Shown one piece after another: positions 44,619-54,800 of a DNA stretch of 64,000 bases (positions are counted from its first letter, which is position 1; each line of letters starts with the position of its first letter). The translations under genes were made by a program, and so were the position numbers. The notes beneath the pieces are model-generated. The model was given only the letters and a program-made list of their open reading frames with translations, did not search any database and was not told the origin of the DNA. The stretch is from Minwuia sp048007105. Lineage in GTDB: Bacteria > Pseudomonadota > Alphaproteobacteria > Minwuiales > Minwuiaceae. The stretch lies in NCBI RefSeq assembly GCF_048007105.1, contig NZ_CP180352.1, positions 3,906,001 to 3,970,000 of the forward strand. The letters are read 5' to 3'.

Positions 44619-45125
44619 TCAGGCCGCATCGGTCTCGTCGATCTCGCTGATGACCGGCTCATGTCCGGTCGCACGGGCGAATTTCAGCAGGTCCTGGGGC
44701 GTGATCTGCGTCGTGGCATCGTTCTTCAGCGGATGGAAGTTGAGCGGCGACAGTTCCAGCATGCCCTTGTCGAACACGGCCGTGACCCGGCCCTCCGTAT
44801 CGTTGATCAACGAGAACGGGGTCACCGACCCGGGCTCGATGCCCAGAACCTCGATCAGCAGATCCGGCTTGCCGAAACTGAATTGCGGCGCCCCGAGGCG
44901 CTTGCGCAGCGCTTTCAGGTCGACACGGCGGTCCTCGAGGCAGACAACCAGCCAGAGACCGCCCTTCTTGTCCTTCAGAAAAAGGTTCTTGGTGTGCCCG
45001 CCGTCGAGATCGCCGCGATGCGCCTGCGCCTCCTCGACCGTAAACACCGGCGGATGCTCCACCGTCTCGGTCTCGACGTCGAGACCATCCAGAAAGGCCA
45101 TCAGCTCATCGCGTGTCGCCGCCAA
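44619..45125 (-). CDS. proX: Prolyl-tRNA editing protein ProX (ProXp-ala-like)
   Basis: A 168-residue YbaK-fold deacylase that removes alanine from mischarged tRNA-Pro. Diagnostic pieces are EHPPVFTVEEAQAHRGDLDGGHTKNLFLKDKKGG and FSFGKPDLLIEVLGIEPGSVTPFSLINDTE; the lysine in GGHTKNLFLKD is the conserved catalytic one. Same strand as cobA-cobB and the crotonase, likely part of a common transcript. The second YbaK-type protein at 12.2-12.7 kb is a different subgroup. Confidence 0.9.
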   Translation of the reverse strand: MAATRDELMAFLDGLDVETETVEHPPVFTVEEAQAHRGDLDGGHTKNLFLKDKKGGLWLVVCLEDRRVDLKALRKRLGAPQFSFGKPDLLIEVLGIEPGSVTPFSLINDTEGRVTAVFDKGMLELSPLNFHPLKNDATTQITPQDLLKFARATGHEPVISEIDETDAA

Positions 45126-45128
45126 GTC

Positions 45129-45890
45129 TCACTCTCCCCTGAACACGGGCTTCCGCTTTTCCGCCACGGCCCGCTGCCCTTCCCGGAAATCCGCAGAGCG
45201 GACGCAGGCCTCGACGCCGCGGCGCGCACGGGCCGGGTCCAGCCTGCCGCGGGCCACGGCATTCAATACGTATTTCATGCCCCGGATGGCCAGCGGCGCC
45301 ATGCCGGCGACCTCGGCAACATAGGCCTCCACGCGGCTCTCGAATTCCTCCGGGGCGACCAGATGATCGACGAAACCGACACGCAGCATCTCCGCCGCAT
45401 CGAAGGTCTCACCGCCCAGATAGAGCCGTTTGGCCGCATTCAGACCGATCCGTTCGACCGCCCGCCTGAGGCCGCTGACCTGATAGTGGACACCGAGCCG
45501 CGCCGGCGGAATGAAGCAGCGCTGCCCCGTCTGCCCGATGCGGAAGTCGCAGGCAAGCGCCAGATCGGTGCCGCCGCCATAGACCGATCCGTTCAGCGCG
45601 CAGACCGTGGCGCAGGGGAAATCCTCCAGAAGGTCGGTAATCCGGCTCAGCGGATCGTCCTCCCACGGCCAGTCGTCGCCGACATTCGACAGGTCGGCGC
45701 CGGCGCAGAAGGTCTTCGGCCCGGCACCCGTCAGGACCAGCACCCGCAGGCTCCCGTCAGCCGCCAGCTCCTCGACCGCATCCCCGAGCCGGCGCATGCC
45801 GGGGATATCCAGGGCATTGTGCTTCTCGGGCCGATTCAGCTTCAGACGCGCCACATGCCCGTCACGCGACAGTTCGAGAGTGTCCGTCAT
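45129..45890 (-). CDS. Crotonase-fold protein with altered active site
   Basis: A 253-residue enoyl-CoA hydratase/isomerase family protein. Oxyanion segments are KTFCAGADLSNV (59-70) and NGSVYGGGTDLALACDF near 99-115. Both catalytic glutamates of hydratases are replaced: the first is Asp in GGGTDLA and the second lies in PPARLGV, where no acid is present. It may therefore be an isomerase, decarboxylase or a non-hydratase member. Start 45890 is weakly supported by the ribosome site. Stop is 4 bases from the proX start. Confidence 0.83.
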   Translation of the reverse strand: MTDTLELSRDGHVARLKLNRPEKHNALDIPGMRRLGDAVEELAADGSLRVLVLTGAGPKTFCAGADLSNVGDDWPWEDDPLSRITDLLEDFPCATVCALNGSVYGGGTDLALACDFRIGQTGQRCFIPPARLGVHYQVSGLRRAVERIGLNAAKRLYLGGETFDAAEMLRVGFVDHLVAPEEFESRVEAYVAEVAGMAPLAIRGMKYVLNAVARGRLDPARARRGVEACVRSADFREGQRAVAEKRKPVFRGE

Positions 45891-46039
45891 GGAAGATTCG
45901 ACCTTTTTCAGCACCTTGGATGACCCGATGGGTGACAGCGGGCAATATTCCCTTTGTTGCGAGTTTCCCGCAGTATTGCTAGTCAAAGCGACGGCGTTGC
46001 GCATTGAAGGGGGCGGAACTGCTATGGCTGGGGGGCCCA

Positions 46040-46873
46040 TTGGGAACTGACCGGGAATTTTCCGTCCGCTTCTGGGGCGTACGGGGATCGATCGCCTGCT
46101 CTGCAGAAGATGTGATCCGCTATGGCGGCAACACCTCGTCGCTGGAGGTGACCTGCGGCGACCGCACACTGCTGTTCGATGCCGGATCCGGCATCCGCTA
46201 TCTGGGCAAGAAGCTGGCCGCCACGCCGCCTCGCGAAGCGGACCTGTTCCTGACCCACACGCATTTCGACCATGTCTGCGGTCTGCCCTTCTTCGTGCCC
46301 TTCTTCATTCCCGGCTGGAAGTTCCGGGTCTGGGCAGGGAACCTCTACCCGAGGCACAAGCTGCAGACGGTGATCGAGGACATGATGATCGCACCGCTGT
46401 TCCCGGTGCCGCCGACCATCTTCAACGCCGATATCGAGTTCCTCGACTTCCCGGCCGGCAACGACATCGAAGCCGCCGACGGCGTCGTTGTGAAGACCTG
46501 CGCGCTGAACCATCCGAACGAGGCCACGGGCTACCGGATCGAGTTCGACGGCCGCTCGATTTGCTACATCACCGATACCGAGCACCCGCCCGAGGGCAAT
46601 GACAAGGCGCTGGAGGCGTTCCTGAAAGACGCCGACATCGTGATCTACGACGCCAGCTACACCGATGAGGAGTACCAGCAGCGCGTCGGCTGGGGCCATT
46701 CGACCTGGGAGGCCGGCGTCCGGCTCTGCGACGCCGCCAATGTGAAGACCTATGTCGTCTTCCACCACGACCCGGAACATGACGACGACTTCATGGACGG
46801 CGTCGCCCGCGACGTGGAGAAGGCCCGGCCCGGTTCGATCGTGGCCAAGGAAGGCATGGTGCTGAAGCCCTGA
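46040..46873 (+). CDS. Metallo-beta-lactamase-fold hydrolase
   Basis: A 277-residue MBL-fold protein of the phosphodiesterase/RNase Z-like branch. FSVRFWGVRGSI near the start, YGGNTSSLEV, the zinc motif THTHFDHVCGLPFF near residue 73 (HxHxDH), TDTEHPP and the C-terminal metal histidine in VVFHHDPEHDD are all present. No ATG is in frame; I favour TTG 46040 with GGGGGG 4 bases upstream over TTG 46004. Divergent from the crotonase gene. Confidence 0.85.
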   Translation: MGTDREFSVRFWGVRGSIACSAEDVIRYGGNTSSLEVTCGDRTLLFDAGSGIRYLGKKLAATPPREADLFLTHTHFDHVCGLPFFVPFFIPGWKFRVWAGNLYPRHKLQTVIEDMMIAPLFPVPPTIFNADIEFLDFPAGNDIEAADGVVVKTCALNHPNEATGYRIEFDGRSICYITDTEHPPEGNDKALEAFLKDADIVIYDASYTDEEYQQRVGWGHSTWEAGVRLCDAANVKTYVVFHHDPEHDDDFMDGVARDVEKARPGSIVAKEGMVLKP

Positions 46874-46911
46874 GCGCGCCGGACGACAGGTTTCGCGCAC
46901 GTTGGCGGCAG

Positions 46912-47718
46912 ATGGGCCGCCGGACCCTGGATGGCGGCACGCCAGAAGGCTGGTTCATCCCCTACCGCTACGCCGGGCAGGCGAACGCGCAGATGGTCCA
47001 CACCGGCCTGATGCGCCGCTTCGAGGAGCGTCGGCCGGATTTCCAGACCGTTCTCGAGACGATATCGACGTACCGCAAGGACCTGCTTGGCATCGGGCTG
47101 GACGATCCGGCCCCGAAGCCGCGCTGGAACCAGGACTGGTTCGCCGGTCTCGATGCCGCCGCCGCCTACGCCATTGTCCGGACGCGCCAGCCGCGGCGCA
47201 TCGTCGAGGTCGGATCGGGACATTCCACACGGTTCATGGCGCGCGCGATTCTGGACGGTGGCTTCGACTGTCTGCTGACCGCCATCGATCCGGAGCCGCG
47301 CGCCGACATCTCCGCACTGCCGGTCCAGATCCACCGGAAGGTGGTGCAGCAGGCGCCGCGGAAGCCCTTCGAGGCGCTGCGCGACGGGGACATTCTGTTC
47401 ATCGATTCGAGCCACATCCTGATGCCGGGCACCGATGTCGACCTGCTGTTCGGCGAGATCGTGCCAGCCCTGCCCGCCGGGGTGATCGTCCACATCCACG
47501 ACATCTTCCTGCCGCTGCCCTACCCGCCCGAATGGTCGCTGCGGGGCTACAACGAACAGAACGCGCTGGCGCCGATGCTGATGGGCGGCGTGCTGGAACC
47601 GCTTTTCGCCTGCCAGTTCGCCCGGTCCGCCATGGCCGCGGCGGTCGAGCGCCAGACCGGCTTCATCCCCCGCCCGAAGGCCAATCACGATGCCAGCCTC
47701 TGGACCGTGCGCACCTGA
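46912..47718 (+). CDS. Class I SAM-dependent methyltransferase
   Basis: A 268-residue methyltransferase. The SAM-binding motif I is RRIVEVGSGHSTRFMARA near residue 93, the acidic end of strand 2 in LLTAIDPEPR near 120, and DILFIDSSH near 158. The rest has no obvious substrate-binding signature, but similar proteins adjoin glycan loci. Follows the MBL gene (39-base gap) and precedes a polysaccharide deacetylase, suggesting a short operon. Confidence 0.82.
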   Translation: MGRRTLDGGTPEGWFIPYRYAGQANAQMVHTGLMRRFEERRPDFQTVLETISTYRKDLLGIGLDDPAPKPRWNQDWFAGLDAAAAYAIVRTRQPRRIVEVGSGHSTRFMARAILDGGFDCLLTAIDPEPRADISALPVQIHRKVVQQAPRKPFEALRDGDILFIDSSHILMPGTDVDLLFGEIVPALPAGVIVHIHDIFLPLPYPPEWSLRGYNEQNALAPMLMGGVLEPLFACQFARSAMAAAVERQTGFIPRPKANHDASLWTVRT

Positions 47719-47752
47719 GACGCGAGACTGTTGCATCGGGAGGAGATCCAAG

Positions 47753-48637
47753 ATGAACGAGTTTCGGGGCCCCTGGCCCGACGGCGCTACGGGCGCCATG
47801 GCGCTGACCTTCGACTGCGACGTCACCTATGCCTATTCCCCGGCCAGGCCCGATCCGGCCGGCCCGCGCACGGGCGAGGCGCTGTTCGCCAAGTCGCCCA
47901 AGCGTTTGCAGGGCTACAGCCGAGGGCTCTACGGGCTGCATACGGCCCTGCCGCGGATCCTGGCATTCCTGAAGCGCCGCGACGTCCTTGCGAGCTTCTA
48001 TATTCCCGGCGCCAATGTCGAACGCTGGCCGGATGCCTTCCGGGCCATTGTCGATCAGGGCCACGAGGTCGGCGCGCACGGTCACGAGCACGAGAATGTC
48101 TCGATGTATCGCGACGACCCCGAGGCCGAGGCCGCGGTGCTGGATGCATGTCTCGACGCCTTCGGGAAGCATCTCGGTCTGCGGCCCACGGGCTACCGGT
48201 CTCCGGCCTGGGACATGAACCTGCATTCCGCCCGGCTGCTGCAGGAGCGCGGGTTCGCCTACGATTTCAGCCTGTTCGCCGGGGAGGCGCCGCATCTGCT
48301 CTCCGACATCTATCCCGATCAGCCCGACCTGCTGGAGTTCCCCATTGACTGGTGTCTGGACGACGCGCCCTACTTCATGTGGTTCATGCCGCCGCACCTG
48401 ATGGCGCAGTTCCACGGCCCCGACGAGGTCTTCGAGATCTGGAAGGCCGAACTGGACGGCATCGTCGGCGAAGGCGGCGTCTTCACGCTGACCTGTCACC
48501 CGTCGGTCATCGGCCGGCACCACCGCATGAACATCCTGGAACGCCTGATGGATCACGTCGAGGCGCGCGGCGATGTCTGGGTTGCGCCGCTGGCCGATAT
48601 CGCCGGGCATGTCATGAGGCGTCAAGCCGCCGCATAG
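47753..48637 (+). CDS. Polysaccharide deacetylase (NodB homology) family protein
   Basis: A 294-residue cytoplasmic carbohydrate esterase 4-type protein. The metal/catalytic aspartate segment is ALTFDCDVTYAY near residue 17, the metal histidines in GHEVGAHGHEHENVSMY near 100, and the RSPAWDM segment near 148. These enzymes remove acetyl groups from sugars or hydrolyse amides (for example allantoin-related substrates for PuuE-like members). GGGAGGAG precedes the ATG at 47753. Confidence 0.87.
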   Translation: MNEFRGPWPDGATGAMALTFDCDVTYAYSPARPDPAGPRTGEALFAKSPKRLQGYSRGLYGLHTALPRILAFLKRRDVLASFYIPGANVERWPDAFRAIVDQGHEVGAHGHEHENVSMYRDDPEAEAAVLDACLDAFGKHLGLRPTGYRSPAWDMNLHSARLLQERGFAYDFSLFAGEAPHLLSDIYPDQPDLLEFPIDWCLDDAPYFMWFMPPHLMAQFHGPDEVFEIWKAELDGIVGEGGVFTLTCHPSVIGRHHRMNILERLMDHVEARGDVWVAPLADIAGHVMRRQAAA

Positions 48638-48726
48638 GTGTACGCGGCGTCTTGCAGCGCGCCGGGAATTGAGACTATCTTCCGGCCACGTTCGGAACGC
48701 TTTGCAGCAATCGAGGGGAAAGCATC

Positions 48727-48855
48727 ATGTTCGAGCCGGGTTCGATGGATATCTCCCAGCACAAGTCCATGTACGGCAGCTTCATGGGCATGACCAAGTT
48801 CGGCATCGTCTTCATGATCATCCTGCTGGCGCTGCTGGGCATCTTCGTCGCCTGA
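48727..48855 (+). CDS. aa3-type cytochrome c oxidase subunit IV
   Basis: A 42-residue protein: MDISQHKSMYGSFMGMTKFG followed by one transmembrane helix (IVFMIILLALLGIFVA). This is the COX4_pro_2-type subunit IV, a single-helix protein that binds the periphery of the oxidase. GAGGGG lies 7 bases upstream. The other cox genes are not in the window, as is usual for this subunit. Too short for most ORF callers. Confidence 0.85.
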   Translation: MFEPGSMDISQHKSMYGSFMGMTKFGIVFMIILLALLGIFVA

Positions 48856-48883
48856 CGACGCCCTGGCCCCTACCCGGGCCGTC

Positions 48884-51800
48884 CTAGAACAGATCGCTTT
48901 CCTGCAGCCCTGTCACGCCGATCAGGCCGACGGTTGCGCCGTTGCTGAACGTCACCAGCGTATCGTCGACCAGGGTGTCGCCGTCCGCGTCGGCATCGGC
49001 CACCGTATCGACGGTGAGGCCGAAGAGCACAAAGCGGTCGGTTCCCTGCTCGAAATCCAGGATGAGATCCGCATCCGTCGCCCCGATATCGTTCCCGAAC
49101 TGGAAGATGTCGGCGTCGGCGCCGCCCGTCATGGTGTCGTTGCCCGCATTGCCGGCCAGAATATCGGCGCCGTTCCCGGCATCGAGAACGTCGGCACCGG
49201 TTCCGCCATGCAACTGATCGACACCGTCGCCGCCATCAAGGCTGTCGTTGTCGTCCCGGCCCTCGAGGAAGTCGTTGCCGGTGCTGCCGAGCAGGGTGTC
49301 GTCGCCAGCTTCACCAACCAGACGGTCATTGTCGGCATCGCCCGAAACGCTGTCATTGCCGGCGCCGGCAAACAACAGGTCGTCACCGCTGCCGCCTGAC
49401 ATGGTATCCGCGCCGCCGCGCCCGATAACCGTGTCATTGCCGATGCCGCCGCCGGCCACGTCGTCGCCTGCGCCACCATCGATCCGGTCGTCGCCACCGC
49501 CGCCGTCGATACTGTCGTTGCCGTCCTCGCCGAACAGCTGATCGTTGCCGGAGTTGCCGGTGATGGTGTCGTTGCCAATGCCGCCGAGCACCGTGTCGAG
49601 GCCGACACCGCCATCGATGCTGTCTGCGCCCTCCTCGCCGAAGATGCGGTCATTGTTGCCGCCGCCGTCGATGGTGTCGTAACCGTCGCGTGCGATGATG
49701 GTGTCGTTGCCGTCGCCACCGTCGATCAGGTCGTTACCCAGTCCGCCATCGAGCCGGTCCACGCCCAGACCGCCGAACAGCTGGTCGTCATCGTCCTGAC
49801 CGAACAGCCGGTCATTGCCGTCGTCGCCGATCAGCGTGTCGAGACCCGCGCCGCCCACCAGATCGTCGCCGTCATCGCCGCCCTCGATGCTGTCGTCGCC
49901 GATGCCGCCGTCGAGACGGTCGATACCGGCGCCGCCGAATATCCGGTCCGCCCCGGCGTTGCCGAAGACGCGGTCATTGCCGGCGAGCGCGCTAAGCGTG
50001 TCGTTGTCGTCACCGCCTTCCATGATGTCGATGCCCTCGGCGCCGGTCATCAGGTCGTTGCCGGTGCCGCCCTGCATGATGTTGCCGCCGCCCTGGCCTT
50101 CCATCGTGTCGTCGCCGGCGTCGCCGCGGAGGATGTCATTGCCCGCTCCGGCCTGGATCAGGTCGTCGCCATCGCCACCAAAGAGCTGATCAAGCGCCGC
50201 GCCGCCGAAGAGCGAGTCGTTGCCGCCACCGCCGAGAATCACGTCGCCGTCGTCGCCGCCGTCGAGACTGTCGGCCTCCGTGCCGCCGTCCAGCCGGTCC
50301 ACGCCGGCCCCGCCGAACAGCGTGTCAGAACCCGCCTCGCCAAACATCTGGTCGTTGCCAGTGTCGCCCTGCAGGGAATCATTCCCGATGCCGCCGAACA
50401 GCCGGTCGTTGCCGTCGTCACCGATCAGCGTGTCCGCCCCGTCATTGCCGGAGATGAAGTCGGTGATGGCGCCACCGTCGATGAAATCGTCGCCGCCGTC
50501 GCCCCGGAGCGAGTCCACATCGTCGCCGCCAAGGATGGAATCGCTGTCGTCGCCGCCGAAAATGGTATCGCGTGCCGCGTCGCCCTGCAGCGTGTCGAGG
50601 CCGGCGCCGCCGACGATGAGGTCGCCCGCGCCGCCGCCGTCGATCAGGTCGTTGCCATTGTTCCCGCGCAGGTCGTCGGCGCCGCCCAGCCCGGCGATCA
50701 CGTCGCCACCCGTGCCGCCGAAGAAGCTGTCGGCCCCTTCGCTCTGCACGGTCATGGCCAGGTTCTGGTCGGCGAAGGCGACGGTCTCGATACCGGTCAG
50801 GGTGTCGGCGCCCTCGCCGCCCACGGTATCGGTCACCGTGAGCATGCCCAGCGTCGTCAGGCTGTAGGTGAAGCTGGCCAGATTACCGGCATAGTTGGCC
50901 CGGTCGATGCCCGCACCACCGGTCAGCGAGTCGTTCCCCGCGCCGCCAGTGATCACATCGTTCAGATCCCGGCCGGTGATCGTGTCGTTGCCGGCCCCGC
51001 CAAGGAATGTGCCGCCGACCGTGAATCCGGCCTGCGCCGCCTCGAGCGTATCGGTCGGCAGCGACACCTGATCGTCGCCATCGCCCGCGTCGGTCAGATT
51101 GCCGTCGTCGGCCTGACCTGAGGCGACATTGTCGAAATCCACCGTGTCGCTGCCGTCCGAGAACAGGGCATCTGCATTGTCGTTGGCCACGGTGATCGAC
51201 AGCGTCTCGGCGTCGCTGGCGGCCTCGTCATCGCTCGCCGAGAGCGACAGCGTGTCGGAACCGTTGAAGTTCGCGTCCGGCGTGTAGGTCAGCGAACCGA
51301 TGGCGGCGTTCACGTCCGCCAAGGCGCCGGACACGGTGACGCTCGCCGACTGGTCGCCATTGATGGTCGCGCTTGAATCCGTCACGTCGAGCGTGCCGTT
51401 GGCGACCGAGAGGATCACGGTCGTCTGGGCATCGTTTGCGTCGCTGACCGACAGGCCGGAGATGGCGAGCACCGCATCCTCGGTCACCGCAAGCGCCGGC
51501 GCAGTACCGAAATCGGTCTCGGAACGGACGGATCCGAACACGGCGAAGGCCTGGCCCGAACTCGTGCCGTTCGGGTCCGCGCCGGAGGCGCCGATGAGGA
51601 CATCGCCCAGACCGTCGCCATTGATGTCGCCCCCACCGGCGACTGCCTGCCCGGCCAGATCCCCGGCGGTGATGCCGGTGATCCTGAAGCCGCCGGTTCC
51701 GTTGGTGACGTTGGACAGATCGACGGCTGTGCCGTCCGCCTTGCCGAAGACGACATAGGTGGTGCCGGCATTGGCGCCATAGCTCTGGGAGGCCCCGACG

Positions 51801-54800
51801 ATCACGTCGTCGAACCCGTCGCCGTTCAGGTCGCCCGCCGCGTCGACGCTTGCGCCGGCGTAGTCGTAGGCCGACTCCCCGCTTATGACGAAGCCGCCGG
51901 TCCCGCCGCGAACGTCTGCAATGTTGACGGCGCCCGTGGTCGCCTTGCCGAAGATGACGAAGGCCTCGCCGGTACCGTTGCCGTTCTCGGCGCTCACGAT
52001 CACGTCGGCCAGCCCGTCGCCGTTCACGTCGCCTGCCGCGGCGACGTCGGTGCTGAGATTCGTGGTCGAATCCCCGACGATCTGGAAACCGCCCGTGCCG
52101 GCCTCGACGGCGGACAGTTCGACCGCCGTGCCGTCGGCCTTGCCGAAGACGATGTAGGCGGTGCCGCCATTGCCATTCTGGTCGCGGCCATAGGCGCTTA
52201 CCAGCAGATCGTCGAGACCGTCGCCATTGACGTCGCCGGCGCTGGAGATATCGCGTCCCAGAAGGTCGTTGGCCTCGACGCCGTTGATGACGAAGCCGCC
52301 GGTCCCGGCCTGTACGGCCGAGAGCTCGACCGCGGTGCCGTCGGCCTTGCCGAAGACGACGAAGACCGCGCCGGACTGGTTGCCGTTCGGATCGTCGCCC
52401 ATCGCGCCGACGATCAAGTCGTCGAAACCGTCGCCATTGACGTCGCCCGCGCTTTGGACGCCGCGGCCGGCATTGTCGGCGTCTGCCACGCCGTTGATGG
52501 CGAAGCCGCCGGTCCCGGCGACGGCATCGGCGATGTCGACGGCCGTACCGTCGGCCTTGCCGAAGATCACGACGGCCTGACCGGCATTGCTGGCGTTGGG
52601 GTCGGCGGTGTTGAGACCGATGATGACGTCATCGAGACCGTCATTGTTGACGTCGCCGGCGCTGGATACCTGATCCGTGTTGCCGAGCCCGTCACTGGTC
52701 CCGCCGCCGGCGATCACAAAGCCACCGGTGCCGCCCTCGATATCGGTCAGGTCCACCGCCGTGCCGTCGGATTTTCCGAAGACAACGAACACCGAACCGG
52801 AATTGTAGCCGTCGGGGTCGTCGCCGGACGCGCCGACCAGGAAGTCGTCGAACCCGTCGCCGTTCAGATCGCCGACGAAATCGACCTCGCGGCCGAAGAA
52901 ATCATTGCCGGCCAGCCCGTCGATACGGAACCCGCCGGTCCCGGCGGCGACGGCGCTGAGCGCGATGTCGACAGGATCCAGCGCGGCAAAGGCCAGCACC
53001 GGCGCGGCATTGTCCGGGACCGCGAAAATGAAGTCGTCAGCGACCAGATCGCCGGTGTTCGTGCCCTGGACGAGCAACTCGTCCACACCGTCATTGAACT
53101 CGATGACCAGCGTCGTTCCCGAGTTCCGCGAGATCGCCAGCAGTTCCGTCAGGTTGGTGATGCCGGTGAAGGCCGAGACGTCGATGACGTCGGCCACCCC
53201 GGCGCCCGCAGTGAAGTCGGTGACGGTGTCGATGCCGGCGGTGTAGAGGATCAGGTCGTTGCCGGCCTCGCCGCGGATGATGTCGTTGCCCGTCCCGCCG
53301 GCGAGGGTGTCGTCATTGTTGCCGCCGCGGATATCGTCGTTCCCGGCGCCGCCTTCCAGGCTGTCATTGCCGTCGCCGCCCAGCATCAGGTCGAGGCCGT
53401 CGCCGCCCAGCATCGTGTCGTCGCCCGTCTGGCCGAGCAGCGTGTCATTGTCCGCGCCGCCGTCCAGGCTGTCGTTCAACGCGCCGCCGTCCAGACGGTC
53501 CGCGCCCCCGCCGCCGGTCAGGGTGTCGGAGTCGTCCTCACCGAAGAGACTGTCGGCATCGTCGCCGCCATCCATCAGGTCGCCGCCGCTGCCGCCGAAC
53601 ATGCTGTCGTCGCCGGTGCCGCCGATCAGCGTGTCGTTGTCGACACCGCCCTGCATGGTGTCGTTGCCCGCGCCGCCGTTCAGCAGGTCCGTGCCGTCGA
53701 TATCTCTCAGGCTGTCATCGCCGTCGCCGCCGATGAGCGTGTCGTTGCCGGTGAAACCTTCCAGCGTGTCGTTGCCGACGCCGCCATCGATGGAATCGTC
53801 ATCGCCGAGGCCGAGCAGGGAATCCGCGCCGATGCCGCCGAAAAGGACGTCGTTGCCGGCATGCGCGAGGATGACGTCGTCGCCGGCGTCACCATGCATC
53901 GTGTCGTTGCCGTCGAGTTCGCCGCTGTTGAAGTTGATCGTGTCGTTGCCGTCACCGCCGAAGACAAGGTCGTCGCCCTCGTTGCCCCGCAGATCATCGG
54001 CGCCGCCATCGCCGTTGATGGTGTCGTTGCCCAGCTCGCCGAAGATCTGGTCCGCGTCTTCACCGCCGGACAGCACGTCATCCCCGCCGCCGCCGCCCAG
54101 CGTGTCCTCGCCGGCGTCGCCATTGACCGTGTCCGCATCCGTGCCGCCGTTCAGCACATCGTTGCCGATGCCGCCATTCAGCGTGTCGTTGCCCGCACCG
54201 CCGTTCATCGTGTCGATGCCGTCGCCGCCATCAATGACATTGGCCCCGGCGTCGCCACTCAGGCTGTCGGCGCCCGAACCGCCTTCCAGGTTCTCGATAT
54301 TCGCCAGCGTGTCGGAGCCTGCGCCGGTCGCCAGACCGGTCGTCAGGTTTGCATTGATGCCGGCGGTCTCGCCGCTGTAGTCCGCCACGTCGCCGGCGCC
54401 CGCGCCGCCGTTCAGGCTGTCATTGCCGCCGCCGCCGATCAGGCGGTCGGTCCCGTCACCGCCATTGATGGTGTCATCGCCGCCCTCGCCGAGCAGGGTG
54501 TCGTCGTCAACGCCACCGTCCAGATCGTCGCCGTCGTCGCCACCGGACAGGCAGTCATTGCCCGCGCCGCCGACCAGCACGTCGTAGCCGGCGAGGCCGC
54601 TCAGCGTGTCGTCGCCGGCCAGGCCCGCGATGCCGTCATTCTCGCCGCTGCCGGTGATGGAATCATTGCCGCCGGTCGCGGTCTGGTCGATGTCGAAGCC
54701 GATATCGCCGAAGTCGATCCGGTCGATCCCGGTCAGCGTGTCGGTGCCTTCGCCGCCCACCGTGTCGGCGACGGTGAGCGTCCCGTCCACATCCGAGATC

